DNA of 64,000 nt. Source: DASPKT01 sp035626475. GTDB taxonomy: Bacteria; Pseudomonadota; Alphaproteobacteria; Azospirillales; Azospirillaceae. The notes under the pieces are model-generated. The model worked only from the letters and a program-made list of their open reading frames with translations. It was not told the origin of the DNA and did no database searches. The position numbers and the translations under genes are program-made. The stretch spans positions 1 through 64,000 of the forward strand of contig DASPNP010000026.1 in assembly GCA_035626475.1 (NCBI GenBank), in the 5' to 3' direction. The first letter of the stretch is position 1. The number at the start of each line of letters is the position of its first letter. Shown piece by piece: positions 41,376 through 50,293 of this stretch.

Positions 41376-43262
41376 TTACCTTCTCCCCGCCACCTTGCGC
41401 CCACCCCCGCCGGCGCCGCGGATGTCCTCGTCGAACAGCTCGGCCAGCTTCTCCATCATGGTGCCGCCCAGCTGCTCGGCGTCGATGATGGTGACGGCGC
41501 GGCGGTAGTAGCGGGTCACGTCGTGGCCGATGCCGATGGCGACCAGCTGCACCGGGCTGCGGGTCTCGATGAAGTCGATGACCTGCCGCAGGTGCTTCTC
41601 CAGATAGTTGCCGGAGTTGACCGACAGGGTGCTGTCGTCCACCGGCGCGCCGTCGGAGATGACCATGAGGATGCGGCGCTGCTCGGTCCGGGCGATCAGG
41701 CGCTGGTGCGCCCACATCAGCGCCTCGCCGTCGATGTTCTCCTTGAGGATGCCCTCGCGCAGCATCAGGCCGAGATTCTTGCGCGCCCGCCGCCAGGGCG
41801 CGTCGGCCGATTTGTAGACGATGTGGCGCAGATCGTTCAGGCGGCCGGGCTGCGGCTGCTTGCCGTCCTTGATCCAGCTCTCGCGGCTCTGCCCGCCCTT
41901 CCAGGCGCGGGTGGTGAAGCCCAGGATCTCCACCTTCACGCCGCAGCGCTCCAGCGTGCGCGCCAGGATGTCGGCGCTCATGGCGGCGATGGTGATGGGC
42001 CGGCCGCGCATGGAACCGGAATTGTCGATCAGCAGGGTCACGACCGTGTCGCGGAACTCGGTGTCGTTCTCCATCTTGAACGACAGGGGCAGCACCGGGT
42101 TGACCACCACGCGGGCCAGCCGCGCGGCATCCAGGATGCCCTCCTCCAGATCGAAGTTCCAGGCGCGGGTCTGCTTGGCCATCAGGCGGCGCTGCAGCCG
42201 GTTGGCGAGCTTGGCGATCATGCCCTGCAGGTGCTGCAGCTGCTGGTCCAGCATCAGGCGCAGGCGCGACAGCTCGTCCGGGTCGCACAGGTCGGGCGCG
42301 TCCACCACCTCGTCGAACTGGGTGGTATAGGCCTTGTAGCCGGCGGGGTCAGGCTCGTTGCGGCGGTCGCGCTCGGGGCGCCAGGGCGTGCCCGGGCTGC
42401 CCGGATCCTCGGACCCGGTGCCGTCGCCCATCTGGCGGTCGCCCTCTTCCGACTCGCCCTGCTGCTGCTCCTCGGTGGGCGCGTCCTGCTGCTCCTGCGG
42501 CTGGCTGCCCTGGCTGTCGCCGGCATCCTGCTCCGCGTCGCTCTGCGACTGCTGGTCGGAGGCGTCGTCGGGCGACTGCTCGTCATTCTCCTGCTCCTCG
42601 CCCTCCTCCTCCTCGGTCTCGGGATCGGCGCCGACCTCCATGTCCAGGTCGGTCAGCAGCCGGCGCACCTCGCGGGCGTAGAGGTCCTGGTCGCCCATGG
42701 TGCGGGCCAGCCCGGTCAGGTCGCGCCCGACCTTCTCCTCCACCCAGGAGCGCCAGAGCTCCACCGCGCCTTGCGCGGCGGGCGGCGGCGGCTCGCCGGT
42801 CATGGCCTCGCGGGCCAGCAGGCGCATCACCTCCGACAGCGGCGCGTCGTCCCTGGTCTGGACGCGGTCGTAGCCCTGGCGGCGGTACTTCTCGTCGAGT
42901 GCCGCGTCCAGGTTCGCCGCCACGCCGGCCATGGCGCGGGCGCCCAGCGCCTCGCACCGGGCCTGCTCCATGGCGTCGTAGGCCTGCCGCGCCGTCTCCG
43001 ACGTCGGCATGCGCCTGGCGTGGATGCCGGCATCGTGGTGGCGCAGGCGCAGCGCGGCCGAGTCCGCCGCGCCGCGCACATGGGCCACGTCGCGCGGGTT
43101 CAGGTCACGCGCCGGCATGGGCACGCGGACGCGCGCGCCCGACACGCCGGGCGGCTCGGCGGTGAAGCCCACCACCAGCTCGCCCTTGGCCGCGATGGCG
43201 CGGACCGTCGCGGCCGTGGCGCGCTTGAACTGCTCGATGGGGGAGTCGCGGTCGGAGGACAT
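41376..43262 (-). CDS. cobT: Aerobic cobaltochelatase subunit CobT
   Basis: A 628-residue subunit of the CobNST chelatase that inserts cobalt into hydrogenobyrinate a,c-diamide in aerobic B12 synthesis. The C-terminal half is a von Willebrand A domain with a MIDAS motif (LLIDNSGSMRGR). A long acidic Glu/Gln/Asp/Ser linker at about residues 210-290 is typical. The N-terminus (MSSDRDSPIEQFKRATAATV) is normal. CobS is directly upstream, 34 bp away. CobN is not in the window. Confidence 0.96.
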   Translation of the reverse strand: MSSDRDSPIEQFKRATAATVRAIAAKGELVVGFTAEPPGVSGARVRVPMPARDLNPRDVAHVRGAADSAALRLRHHDAGIHARRMPTSETARQAYDAMEQARCEALGARAMAGVAANLDAALDEKYRRQGYDRVQTRDDAPLSEVMRLLAREAMTGEPPPPAAQGAVELWRSWVEEKVGRDLTGLARTMGDQDLYAREVRRLLTDLDMEVGADPETEEEEGEEQENDEQSPDDASDQQSQSDAEQDAGDSQGSQPQEQQDAPTEEQQQGESEEGDRQMGDGTGSEDPGSPGTPWRPERDRRNEPDPAGYKAYTTQFDEVVDAPDLCDPDELSRLRLMLDQQLQHLQGMIAKLANRLQRRLMAKQTRAWNFDLEEGILDAARLARVVVNPVLPLSFKMENDTEFRDTVVTLLIDNSGSMRGRPITIAAMSADILARTLERCGVKVEILGFTTRAWKGGQSRESWIKDGKQPQPGRLNDLRHIVYKSADAPWRRARKNLGLMLREGILKENIDGEALMWAHQRLIARTEQRRILMVISDGAPVDDSTLSVNSGNYLEKHLRQVIDFIETRSPVQLVAIGIGHDVTRYYRRAVTIIDAEQLGGTMMEKLAELFDEDIRGAGGGGRKVAGRR

Positions 43263-43296
43263 GGGAACGGGCCCTTCAGCTCAGCGGCGGCGGCCT

Positions 43297-44283
43297 TCAG
43301 GCCAGCGTCGCCTGGATGCCCGTCTCCGGCAGCTCGCGGCCGAAGCAGCGCTGGTAGTACTCGGCCACCGTGGCGCGCTCCACCTCGTCGCACTTGTTCA
43401 GGAAGGTGACGCGGAAGGCGAAGGCCACGTCGGAGAAGATCTCCGTGTTCTGCGCCCAGGTGATGACCGTGCGCGGGCTCATGACGGTGGAGATGTCGCC
43501 GGCGATGAAGCCGTTGCGGGTCAGCTCGGCCAGCCGGACCATGGAATGGATCAGCGGCCGCTTCTGCTCGGTGTCGTAGCCCGGCGCCTTCGCCAGCACG
43601 ATCTTCACCTCGTCCTCGTGCGGCAGGTAGTTCAGCGTCGCCACGATGTTCCAGCGGTCCATCTGGCCCTGGTTGATCTGCTGCGTGCCGTGATAGAGGC
43701 CGGTCGTGTCGCCCAGGCCCACCGTGTTGGCGGTGGCGAACAGGCGGAAGGCCGGGTGCGGGCGCAGCACGCGGTTCTGGTCCAGCAGGGTCAGCTTGCC
43801 CTCGACCTCCAGCACGCGCTGGATCACGAACATCACGTCCGGGCGGCCGGCGTCGTACTCGTCGAAGACGATGGCGCAGGGGTTCTGCAGCGCCCAGGGC
43901 AGGATGCCCTCGCGGTACTCGGTGATCTGCTTGCCTTCCTTCAGGACGATGGCGTCCTTGCCCACCAGGTCGATGCGGCTGATGTGGCTGTCCAGGTTGA
44001 CGCGCACGCAGGGCCAGTTCAGCCGCGCCGCCACCTGCTCGATGTGGGTGGACTTGCCGGTGCCGTGATAGCCCTGGATCATGACGCGGCGGTTGTGGGC
44101 GAAGCCCGCCAGGATCGCCATCGTCGTCTCCCGGTCGAACCGGTAGGCGTCGTCGATCTCCGGCACATGCTCGTCCCGAGCGCTGAAGGCCGGCACCTGC
44201 ATGTCGCTGTCGATGCCGAAGGTCTGGCGGACCGAGACCTTGATGTCGGGCAGGCCGGCCGGGTTGGTGCTGGGGGAAAGCAT
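43297..44283 (-). CDS. cobS: Aerobic cobaltochelatase subunit CobS
   Basis: A 328-residue AAA+ ATPase partner of CobT. The Walker A site is GYHGTGKSTHIEQ and Walker B lies in CAIVFDEYDAGRPD; ATANTVGLGDTTGLYHGTQQ is the sensor-1 and following loop typical of CobS. ATP hydrolysis drives the chelatase. The gene precedes cobT and follows the J-domain gene, the conserved alphaproteobacterial order. Confidence 0.97.
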   Translation of the reverse strand: MLSPSTNPAGLPDIKVSVRQTFGIDSDMQVPAFSARDEHVPEIDDAYRFDRETTMAILAGFAHNRRVMIQGYHGTGKSTHIEQVAARLNWPCVRVNLDSHISRIDLVGKDAIVLKEGKQITEYREGILPWALQNPCAIVFDEYDAGRPDVMFVIQRVLEVEGKLTLLDQNRVLRPHPAFRLFATANTVGLGDTTGLYHGTQQINQGQMDRWNIVATLNYLPHEDEVKIVLAKAPGYDTEQKRPLIHSMVRLAELTRNGFIAGDISTVMSPRTVITWAQNTEIFSDVAFAFRVTFLNKCDEVERATVAEYYQRCFGRELPETGIQATLA

Positions 44284-44337
44284 GGGCGTGCAACTCTCGC
44301 AACTGCGGCGCCGGGGCGGGCGCTCTGGTGGTGGGGA

Positions 44338-44913
44338 TCAGCCGGCGTAGGTGGCCTTCAGGGTGTTGTAGGCTTGGTTGATCGTCTTAAGCGTTTCCTC
44401 GGCCTCTTTCGAGCCCCCGTTCATGTCGGGGTGGTGCTGCTTGGCGAGCTCGCGGTACCGGGCCTTGATACGGTCGAAATCGACGGGTGGTTCCAATCCG
44501 AGGACGGATAGCGCCTCCTCTTCCGCCGTACGGGCGCGGTGGCGGGGCGGCGGCTGCTCGGCCCGCTCCTCGCCCGACCATTCGGCGCCGAAGACATGGT
44601 CGCCCATCATCCGGTCGCGCAGGTAGCGGTCGCGGTTGCGCCACTCCCCCATGCGCCAGGTCGGCCGCTCCCAGGTGGTGGAGTTGCGGATGTGCTCCTC
44701 GATCTGGTCCTGGCTCATGCCGGCGTAATAGTCCCAGGCCTTGTTGTAGGCGCGGACATGCTCCAGGCAGAACCAGAAATACTCGTTCAGCCGGTCGCGC
44801 CCCTTGGGCGCCCGGAACTCCCCCGCCTCGACGCAGCCGGGATGCTCGCACAGCCGGGGTGCGGCGTGCGGTGTCTCGTCGACGGTACGGTAGGCGGTCC
44901 TGAACTTCTGCAT
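44338..44913 (-). CDS. J-domain (DnaJ-like) protein
   Basis: A 191-residue protein with the J domain at its C-terminus (about residues 132-190), including AKQHHPDMNG with the HPD tripeptide needed to stimulate Hsp70. The N-terminal 130 residues (HPGCVEAGEFRAPKGRDRL, then FCLEHVRAYNKAWDYYAGM) form a family-specific region with Cys and His residues that could bind metal. It is found next to cobS in many alphaproteobacteria; whether it serves the chelatase is not established. Confidence 0.92.
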   Translation of the reverse strand: MQKFRTAYRTVDETPHAAPRLCEHPGCVEAGEFRAPKGRDRLNEYFWFCLEHVRAYNKAWDYYAGMSQDQIEEHIRNSTTWERPTWRMGEWRNRDRYLRDRMMGDHVFGAEWSGEERAEQPPPRHRARTAEEEALSVLGLEPPVDFDRIKARYRELAKQHHPDMNGGSKEAEETLKTINQAYNTLKATYAG

Positions 44914-44997
44914 CGCGGAAGTATGGGCGGGCGCCGGTGCCGTGACAAGCCGCGCCCCGCCTCCCCGAAGGGCTAGGCTGCCATGCCGCGCCTGTTC

Positions 44998-45924
44998 TTA
45001 GGATGAACCCTTGCCAAACCGGTCGGCCAGCGCCACCAGGGCCAGCCCGCCGCAGATCAGCAGCAGCCCGCCGAGGTTGGTCCCGGTCAGCGGTTCGCCC
45101 AGGAACAGGGTGGAAGCCAGCAGCCCCACCACCGGCGAGCCCAGGCTGCCCAGCGAGGTCGTCACCGCCGGCAGGGCGCGCGTCACCGTCACCATCGCCC
45201 AGTAGCAGAAGCCGGTGCAGATCGGGCCGTTGTAGAACAGCACCAGCGCCAGCCGGCCGCTCCACTCCACCTCGCCCGGGCTCTCGAAGGCCAGCGCCAC
45301 CGGCACCATGATGGCGGCGCCGACCAGCAGCTGCCAGGGGCCGAGGCTGAGCGGCGTGCCCTCCCAGCGGTGGCCGCGCACCTGCACGATGTTGATCGCC
45401 CAGACCAGCGCTGCCAGCATCAGCAGCCCGTTGCCCAGCAGCACCCTTCCGTCGCTCCAGTCGATCGCCAGGGGATTGAACATGACGGCGATGCCGGACA
45501 GGCCCAGCGCCAGGCCGGCGGCCTTGGCGCGGTCCAGCCGCTCTCCCAGGAAGACATAGGCCAGCGGCACCACCCAGAGCGGGGTGGTGTAGGCGAGGAT
45601 GGAGGAGCGGCCGGCCGGCACCACCATCAGCCCCAGGCAGATCAGCAGCAGGAACCCCGCCATCTGCAGCAGCCCGACCCAGAGCACGATGGAGCGGTCG
45701 TGGCGCGAGGGCGGACGCAGCTGGCCCATGGCGGCGGCCACGGCGAACAGGGTGAGGGTGCCCAGCACCAGCCGCGCCGCGGCGAAGGTCAGGGGCGGCA
45801 TGTCCTCCAGCCCGACCTTCATGACGGGCCAGTTGGCGCCCCACAGCACGACGACGATGGCGAGCAGGGATGCTGCGACGGCGGGCCGGACGGGCGTGCT
45901 GGCGGGCGGTTGCGGGGTGGTCAA
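44998..45924 (-). CDS. EamA/DMT-family transporter
   Basis: A 308-residue membrane protein with ten hydrophobic segments in two EamA repeats. VVVLWGANWPVMKVGLED at the start and GAIMVPVALAFE / LGSLGSPVVGLLASTLFLGE in the second half fit the drug/metabolite transporter superfamily. The substrate cannot be predicted. It lies between the J-domain gene and bolA, an insertion into a conserved neighbourhood. Confidence 0.9.
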   Translation of the reverse strand: MTTPQPPASTPVRPAVAASLLAIVVVLWGANWPVMKVGLEDMPPLTFAAARLVLGTLTLFAVAAAMGQLRPPSRHDRSIVLWVGLLQMAGFLLLICLGLMVVPAGRSSILAYTTPLWVVPLAYVFLGERLDRAKAAGLALGLSGIAVMFNPLAIDWSDGRVLLGNGLLMLAALVWAINIVQVRGHRWEGTPLSLGPWQLLVGAAIMVPVALAFESPGEVEWSGRLALVLFYNGPICTGFCYWAMVTVTRALPAVTTSLGSLGSPVVGLLASTLFLGEPLTGTNLGGLLLICGGLALVALADRFGKGSS

Positions 45925-46025
45925 TGCGGGGGCTCCCGGGCCTTGGGCGGCCCTGTTCCTTGACAGGCGGGCGGGGTGGGCGCACCACGGAGTACACCGT
46001 CCCCGCCGCTTCAGGACCCGGAGAT

Positions 46026-46304
46026 ATGGACTACCAGACCCGCATGCGGACCAAGCTGACCGAGGCGCTGGCGCCCCAGAGGCTGAGCATCAAGGACGTG
46101 TCGCACCGGCACGAGGGCCATGCCGGCCACCGCCCCGGCGGCGAGACGCATTTCGACGTGGAGATCGTGTCCGAGCGCTTCCTGGGCCTTGGCCGCGTCG
46201 CCCGCCAGCGGCTGGTCTACGACCTGCTGCGCGACGAGATGGCGGAGCGGGTGCATGCCCTGGCGCTGCGCACCCTGACACCCGACGAGGAGGCGCGCGG
46301 CTGA
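46026..46304 (+). CDS. bolA: BolA-family protein
   Basis: A 92-residue BolA protein, which partners with a monothiol glutaredoxin in iron-sulfur handling. The helix-turn-helix-like core ETHFDVEIVSERFLGLGRVA and RQRLVYDLLRDEM.ERVHALALR match the family, with the conserved His in GGETHFDV. ATG 46026 gives the normal length. It is divergent from the EamA gene. No grxD gene is adjacent. Confidence 0.93.
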   Translation: MDYQTRMRTKLTEALAPQRLSIKDVSHRHEGHAGHRPGGETHFDVEIVSERFLGLGRVARQRLVYDLLRDEMAERVHALALRTLTPDEEARG

Positions 46305-46345
46305 CCGTCGCACCTTATCGCGGGAAGGGTGGCGATCACGGCCGG

Positions 46346-46375
46346 TTGAAGGGCTTGCGCCGCCTGCGGTAAGCT
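46346..46375 (+). promoter_or_regulatory. Weak candidate sigma-70 promoter
   Basis: TTGAAG (46346-46351) and TAAGCT (46370-46375) are 18 bp apart, in the gap between bolA and the ribbon-helix-helix gene. The fit is modest and could be chance. Confidence 0.3.
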
Positions 46376-46451
46376 CGTACCCGTTTGTAGGTTGGGCGGT
46401 GCGTGCAACCCTTGCGTGGTCGCGCCGCCCGACGGATCCCTGGAGTTTCCG

Positions 46452-46823
46452 GTGCCGCCTCCTTCCCCCCGTCGACCGACCCCGGACGGCAAGAGCACGC
46501 TGGAGAGCCGCAACGTGACCGTGTCCTACGGCCGCGCGGCGGAGCGCACCAGCGTGCGCCTGGAACCGCAGATGTGGGACGCGCTGGAGGAGGTCGCCGC
46601 GCGCGAGGGACGGACCGTCAGCGCGGTGGCGGACGAGATCTCCCGCCACCTGCCCGACGGCATGACCCTGACCTCGGGCATCCGCGTCTTCCTCATGGCC
46701 TATTTCCGCGCCGCCGCCTTCCCGGACGGGCACCCGTCCGTCAGCGACGGATCGGGGCGCCTGGACGTGGCCGCCGCCTTCGTGCGCAAGGGCCGCACCA
46801 CCCCGCCGCGCCCACCCGCCTGA
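46452..46823 (+). CDS. Ribbon-helix-helix domain protein
   Basis: A protein of about 123 residues whose core SVRLEPQMWDALEEVAAREG and TLTSGIRVFLMAYFRAA follow the RHH_4 ribbon-helix-helix pattern found in many alphaproteobacterial small regulators. The first strand (RTSVRLEP) would sit in the DNA groove as a dimer. GTG 46452 has a GGAG six bases upstream; a longer frame opens upstream, so the start is uncertain. The targets are unknown. Confidence 0.75.
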   Translation: MPPPSPRRPTPDGKSTLESRNVTVSYGRAAERTSVRLEPQMWDALEEVAAREGRTVSAVADEISRHLPDGMTLTSGIRVFLMAYFRAAAFPDGHPSVSDGSGRLDVAAAFVRKGRTTPPRPPA

Positions 46824-46911
46824 AGGCTTGCGGGGGCTGGCGTCCCGGCACCCAGGCGCTATCATGAGGCGGTACCGGCCGGCAAACCCGGCGGCCGAAC
46901 CGGGGAGCGGC

Positions 46912-47070
46912 ATGACGGGCAAAGGTGCTTCGGAGATCGGCGACCCGATGGCGCATCTGCGCGCCATGATGGGCGACTGGCCCGGCGGTATCGGCCCCGG
47001 CACCGACGAGGCGCTGGTCCGCTGCCTCGACCAGATGCATCGGCCCCTCCCTGCGTCGGGAGGAACTTAG
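46912..47070 (+). CDS. Small hypothetical protein
   Basis: A 52-residue frame (MTGKGASEIGDPMAHLRAMM start) with a GGGGAGCGG ribosome-binding site directly before the ATG. It has no similarity I recognise. An in-frame ATG at 46864 would make it 16 residues longer. It could be chance, given the high GC content. Confidence 0.35.
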   Translation: MTGKGASEIGDPMAHLRAMMGDWPGGIGPGTDEALVRCLDQMHRPLPASGGT

Positions 47071-47088
47071 GTCACGGAACGAATTCCG

Positions 47089-47691
47089 TCACCCCTTCCG
47101 TTCCGCCTCGGCGGGGCCGCGATGGAAGTCTGGGAAGACCTCGCGCACCGTCTCGCCGCGGCTGTCCCAGATGTGGCAGGTGTCCAGCACCGGCGGGCGC
47201 ATGCGCGGGCCGGGATCGCGCCCCTCGGCCTCCGCCGCCTTGCGCTTGGCCTCCATCTCGCGGGACAGGACCGGGCCGATGGTCTGGAAGGCGGTGGTGG
47301 CGACGGGGCCGAGCAGCTCCACCAGATGGGTGCAGCCCTCGATGCCGCCCAGCCGCTCGCGCACCGCCTGGGTCCAGCCCGAAACGATGCGCAGGCCGAC
47401 CAGGCGCTGGAAGTTCGGCGTGATCGCCGGGCAGCCCTGGAAGGGCGAGTTGTCCGTCACCGCCTCCACCGCGCGCACCGTGAAGCTGTTGTCCACGGTG
47501 AGCCGGATCCACATCTGGTGCAGGAACTCGCCCGGCTGCAGCTCGCCGCGCCAGGCATTCCTGAAGGTGTAGGTCTTCTCGTCGGTGATGTGGCCCTCGA
47601 TGTCCCACATGCCGTCCGCCCGCCGGAAGCCCTGGCAGGTGACGCGGCGGGTGTGCAGGTGCTGGCGCTCGGCCGGCGGGGAGAGGGGCAT
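47089..47691 (-). CDS. DUF2889 family protein
   Basis: A 200-residue protein matching DUF2889: RRVTCQGFRRADGMWDIEGH near the start, ITPNFQRLVGLRI in the middle and the hallmark GCTHLVELLGPVATTAFQ. The family is widespread in proteobacteria and its function is unknown. The GCTHL motif with nearby conserved acids suggests a catalytic or metal site, but this is speculation. It is divergent from the SemiSWEET gene. Confidence 0.87.
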   Translation of the reverse strand: MPLSPPAERQHLHTRRVTCQGFRRADGMWDIEGHITDEKTYTFRNAWRGELQPGEFLHQMWIRLTVDNSFTVRAVEAVTDNSPFQGCPAITPNFQRLVGLRIVSGWTQAVRERLGGIEGCTHLVELLGPVATTAFQTIGPVLSREMEAKRKAAEAEGRDPGPRMRPPVLDTCHIWDSRGETVREVFPDFHRGPAEAERKG

Positions 47692-47823
47692 GGTGGCCTC
47701 GGAGCCTAAAAACGAACGATCGTGCGGAGTATGTGCGCCGCAGCATGGCGGGTCAAGCGATGCGGGCAGGGTAGTCCGCAGCGCTCCCTTGCCCCGCCCG
47801 CGCGGGAAGCCGCATAAGGGGGC

Positions 47824-48105
47824 ATGACCGACGCCGCCGCCCTCGCCAGCCCAGCATTGACCGACGCCATCGGCATCGTCGCCGGCTGCCTGACCACCGC
47901 CGCCTTCGTGCCGCAGCTGGTGAAGGTCTGGCGCTCGCGCTCGGCCGAGGATCTGTCGCTCGGCATGTTCCTGATGCTCACGCTGGGCGTGGCGTTGTGG
48001 CTGGCCTACGGGCTGCTTACCTGGGCGCTGCCGGTGATCCTGGCGAACGGCGTGACGCTCATCCTGGCCCTGGCGATCCTGGCGCTGAAGCTGCGCTTCG
48101 GGTAG
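47824..48105 (+). CDS. SemiSWEET sugar transporter (PQ-loop)
   Basis: A 93-residue protein with three transmembrane helices, one MtN3/PQ-loop unit. The PQ motif is in TAAFVPQLVKVWRSRSAEDL at the end of helix 1. SemiSWEETs work as dimers that carry sugars across the inner membrane in either direction. The ATG is 47824 with AGGGGG just before it. The gene is monocistronic, with a family A repeat following it. Confidence 0.92.
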   Translation: MTDAAALASPALTDAIGIVAGCLTTAAFVPQLVKVWRSRSAEDLSLGMFLMLTLGVALWLAYGLLTWALPVILANGVTLILALAILALKLRFG

Positions 48106-48135
48106 GGCCGGCCGAGCGGGAGGGGCTGGAGCGTG

Positions 48136-48249
48136 GTGCGTCCTTCGACAAGCTCAGGATGAGGGGGAGGGGCCAGGCACTCCTGGTCTCTAACCGGGCA
48201 AGCTTCACCGGGACCAGCTAAATCCCCCTGGGCCTGTCGAAGGACGCAC
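48136..48249 (+). repeat. Dispersed palindromic element, family A copy 4 (114 bp, degenerate)
   Basis: The left part gtgcgtccttcgacaagct is identical to copy 1, and the interior keeps ggcactcctg. The right arm has lost the ctcatgctgagctt part and reads gggcctgtcgaaggacgcac, which explains the shorter length. It lies between the convergent SemiSWEET and aldehyde dehydrogenase genes. Confidence 0.8.
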
Positions 48250-48275
48250 AACCTCGACGCTGCCCCTGACCTCCC

Positions 48276-49709
48276 CTACCGCACCAGGAAGCCCAGCAGC
48301 CGCTCGATGCGCGGGCCGAAGGGCGGGCGCATCATGAAGGCGCCGTTCAGCCGGCTCTGGCGGAAGACGGAGCGGGCGTGGCTGAAGGTGCGGAAGCCCG
48401 CCTCGCCATGGTAGCTGCCCATGCCGCTCTCGCCGACGCCGCCGAAGGGCAGCTCCTCCTGGGTGATGTGCAGCAGCGTGTCGTTCAGCGTCACCCCGCC
48501 CGACAGCGTCCGCTCCAGCACCGCGTCCGCCGTCGGCGTGTCGTTGCTGAAGACATAGAGCGCCAGCGGCCGCGGCCGGGCGTTGACGAAGGAGATCGCG
48601 TCCTCCACCCGGTCGTAGGGCACCAGCGGCAGCACCGGCCCGAAGATTTCCTCCCGCATCGCCCGCGAGTCCGGCGGCAGGTCCAGCAGCAGGGTGGGGG
48701 GCAGCTTGCGCCGCGCGGGGTCGATCGCCTCGCCGGCCGGGTTCACCGCCTCGACCCGGGCGCCCTGCGCGCGGGCGTCCTCCACCAGCTCCTCGAGCCG
48801 GCGGTAGTGGCGGTCGGTGACGATGGCGGTGTAGTCGGGATTGTCCTGGAGCCTGGGATAGAGCCTGCCGACCTCGCGCCGGAAGGCCTCGGCGAACTCC
48901 GCCTCCCGCCCGCGCGGCAGCAGCACGTAGTCCGGCGCGATGCAGGTCTGGCCGGCGTTCAGCAGCTTGCCGCCGGCGATGCTGGCGACCGCCTTCTCCA
49001 GCGGATAGTCGGGGGCGACGATGGCGGGCGACTTGCCGCCCAGCTCCAGCGTCACCGGCGTCAGATTCTCCGCCGCCGCCTTCATGACGTGCCGGCCCAC
49101 GGGCGTGGAGCCGGTGAAGAAGATGTGGTCGAGCTTGAGGGCGGTCACCGCCTCCGCCACATCCGGCCCGCCCAGCGCCACCGCCACCTCGTCCGGGGCG
49201 AAGACATCCGCCAGCAGCCCGGCCAGCAGGGAGGAGGTGCGGGGCGTCACCTCCGACGGCTTCAGCAGCACGCGGTTGCCGGCGGCCACGGCGGCGGCCA
49301 GGGGGCCCAGGCTCAGCTGCACCGGGTAGTTCCAGGGCGACAGGATGCCGACCACCCCCAGCGGCTGGTAGCGGATCTCGCCGCTGCCGGGCCGGAACAT
49401 CCAGTCGATCGGCGCGCGGCGGGGCTTCATCCAGCGGCGGAAATTCTTCCGGGCGTGGCGGATGCCGGCCAGGGTCGAGTAGAGGTCGGCCAGCTTCGTC
49501 TCGTGCGGGGAGCGGTGGCCGAAATCCTGCCGCACCGCCTCCACCAGCTCGTCCTGCCGCGCCACCACGGCCCTGGCGAGCGCGGCCAGGGCCGCGTCGC
49601 GGCGGTCGGCGGGCAGGGCGCCCTCGGTCTCGTAGCCGCGCTTCAGCCGGGCGAAGGCGGCGGTGGCGCCGGCCCCCGCGCTGTTCCTGCTGGTGATGCC
49701 GTCGGCCAA
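48276..49709 (-). CDS. Coniferyl-aldehyde-dehydrogenase-type aldehyde dehydrogenase
   Basis: A 477-residue NAD(P)-dependent aldehyde dehydrogenase. The catalytic Cys256 is in NAGQTCIAPDYV, the general base Glu222 in LELGGKSPA, and Asn127 in SPWNYPVQ. The C-terminal block GEAGFRTFSHARSVFRQ is typical of the coniferyl aldehyde/long-chain aldehyde branch, so aromatic or fatty aldehydes are likely substrates. TTG 49709 is chosen because GGGAGGGG lies just upstream and the frame further upstream runs into the neighbouring gene. It follows the twin coiled-coil genes by 56 bp. Confidence 0.9.
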   Translation of the reverse strand: MADGITSRNSAGAGATAAFARLKRGYETEGALPADRRDAALAALARAVVARQDELVEAVRQDFGHRSPHETKLADLYSTLAGIRHARKNFRRWMKPRRAPIDWMFRPGSGEIRYQPLGVVGILSPWNYPVQLSLGPLAAAVAAGNRVLLKPSEVTPRTSSLLAGLLADVFAPDEVAVALGGPDVAEAVTALKLDHIFFTGSTPVGRHVMKAAAENLTPVTLELGGKSPAIVAPDYPLEKAVASIAGGKLLNAGQTCIAPDYVLLPRGREAEFAEAFRREVGRLYPRLQDNPDYTAIVTDRHYRRLEELVEDARAQGARVEAVNPAGEAIDPARRKLPPTLLLDLPPDSRAMREEIFGPVLPLVPYDRVEDAISFVNARPRPLALYVFSNDTPTADAVLERTLSGGVTLNDTLLHITQEELPFGGVGESGMGSYHGEAGFRTFSHARSVFRQSRLNGAFMMRPPFGPRIERLLGFLVR

Positions 49710-49765
49710 AATCCCCTCCCGCGCTGGCGCCCCACTCAGGCGATATGGCCCCGGGCGGTCCGGCC

Positions 49766-50287
49766 TCAACCCCGCCGGAAGCGCGATAGTTTCAGGACGC
49801 GGTAGCCCATGTTGGGGGGGAGGCGCCCCTCGGCGCGCTGGCGGGCCTCGCGCTCGGTGGCGCCGCCGAACAGGCAGACGCGGCCGATGGCCCATTCCTC
49901 GGCCGGGCGCGGGGCCGGCACGACGCGCAGGAAGCTGTCGTTGGCGACCGTCACCTCCCACAGCTTGCCGTGGACGATGGTCCCCTTGTCCAGCACGAAC
50001 AGCCGCTGGCGCGGCGCCTCGGCCAGGCGCTTCAGCTCGATCTCCGCCTCGTCGCGGACCTGGCGCAGCCCGTCGGTCGCCGTCTCGATCTCGCGCAGCG
50101 TGGCGGCCGAGGCGTCGATGACCTCCTGCATGGCCTGCCTGGCGGCCTCGGCGCGGCCGTGGTCCTCCTCCAGCCTGACCATGCGCCGCTCGCGGGCGAT
50201 GCGGTCGCTCTGCATCCGGCGCCAGGTGAGGGCGGCCTGGATCAGGCAGGCCAGCGCGACCAGGCCGAGGGCGAGGTTGATCAGCAT
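49766..50287 (-). CDS. Membrane-anchored coiled-coil protein, twin 1
   Basis: A 173-residue protein with an N-terminal hydrophobic helix (LINLALGLVALACLIQAAL) and a charged coiled coil over about residues 24-90. The C-terminal domain carries GKLWEVTVANDSF, then EEWAIGRVCLF and GYRVLKLSRFRRG. It resembles the end of the next gene product in spacing, which suggests a duplication. The function is unknown. It is 6 bp after the stop of its twin on the same strand. Confidence 0.7.
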   Translation of the reverse strand: MLINLALGLVALACLIQAALTWRRMQSDRIARERRMVRLEEDHGRAEAARQAMQEVIDASAATLREIETATDGLRQVRDEAEIELKRLAEAPRQRLFVLDKGTIVHGKLWEVTVANDSFLRVVPAPRPAEEWAIGRVCLFGGATEREARQRAEGRLPPNMGYRVLKLSRFRRG

Positions 50288-50293
50288 GGCCGG

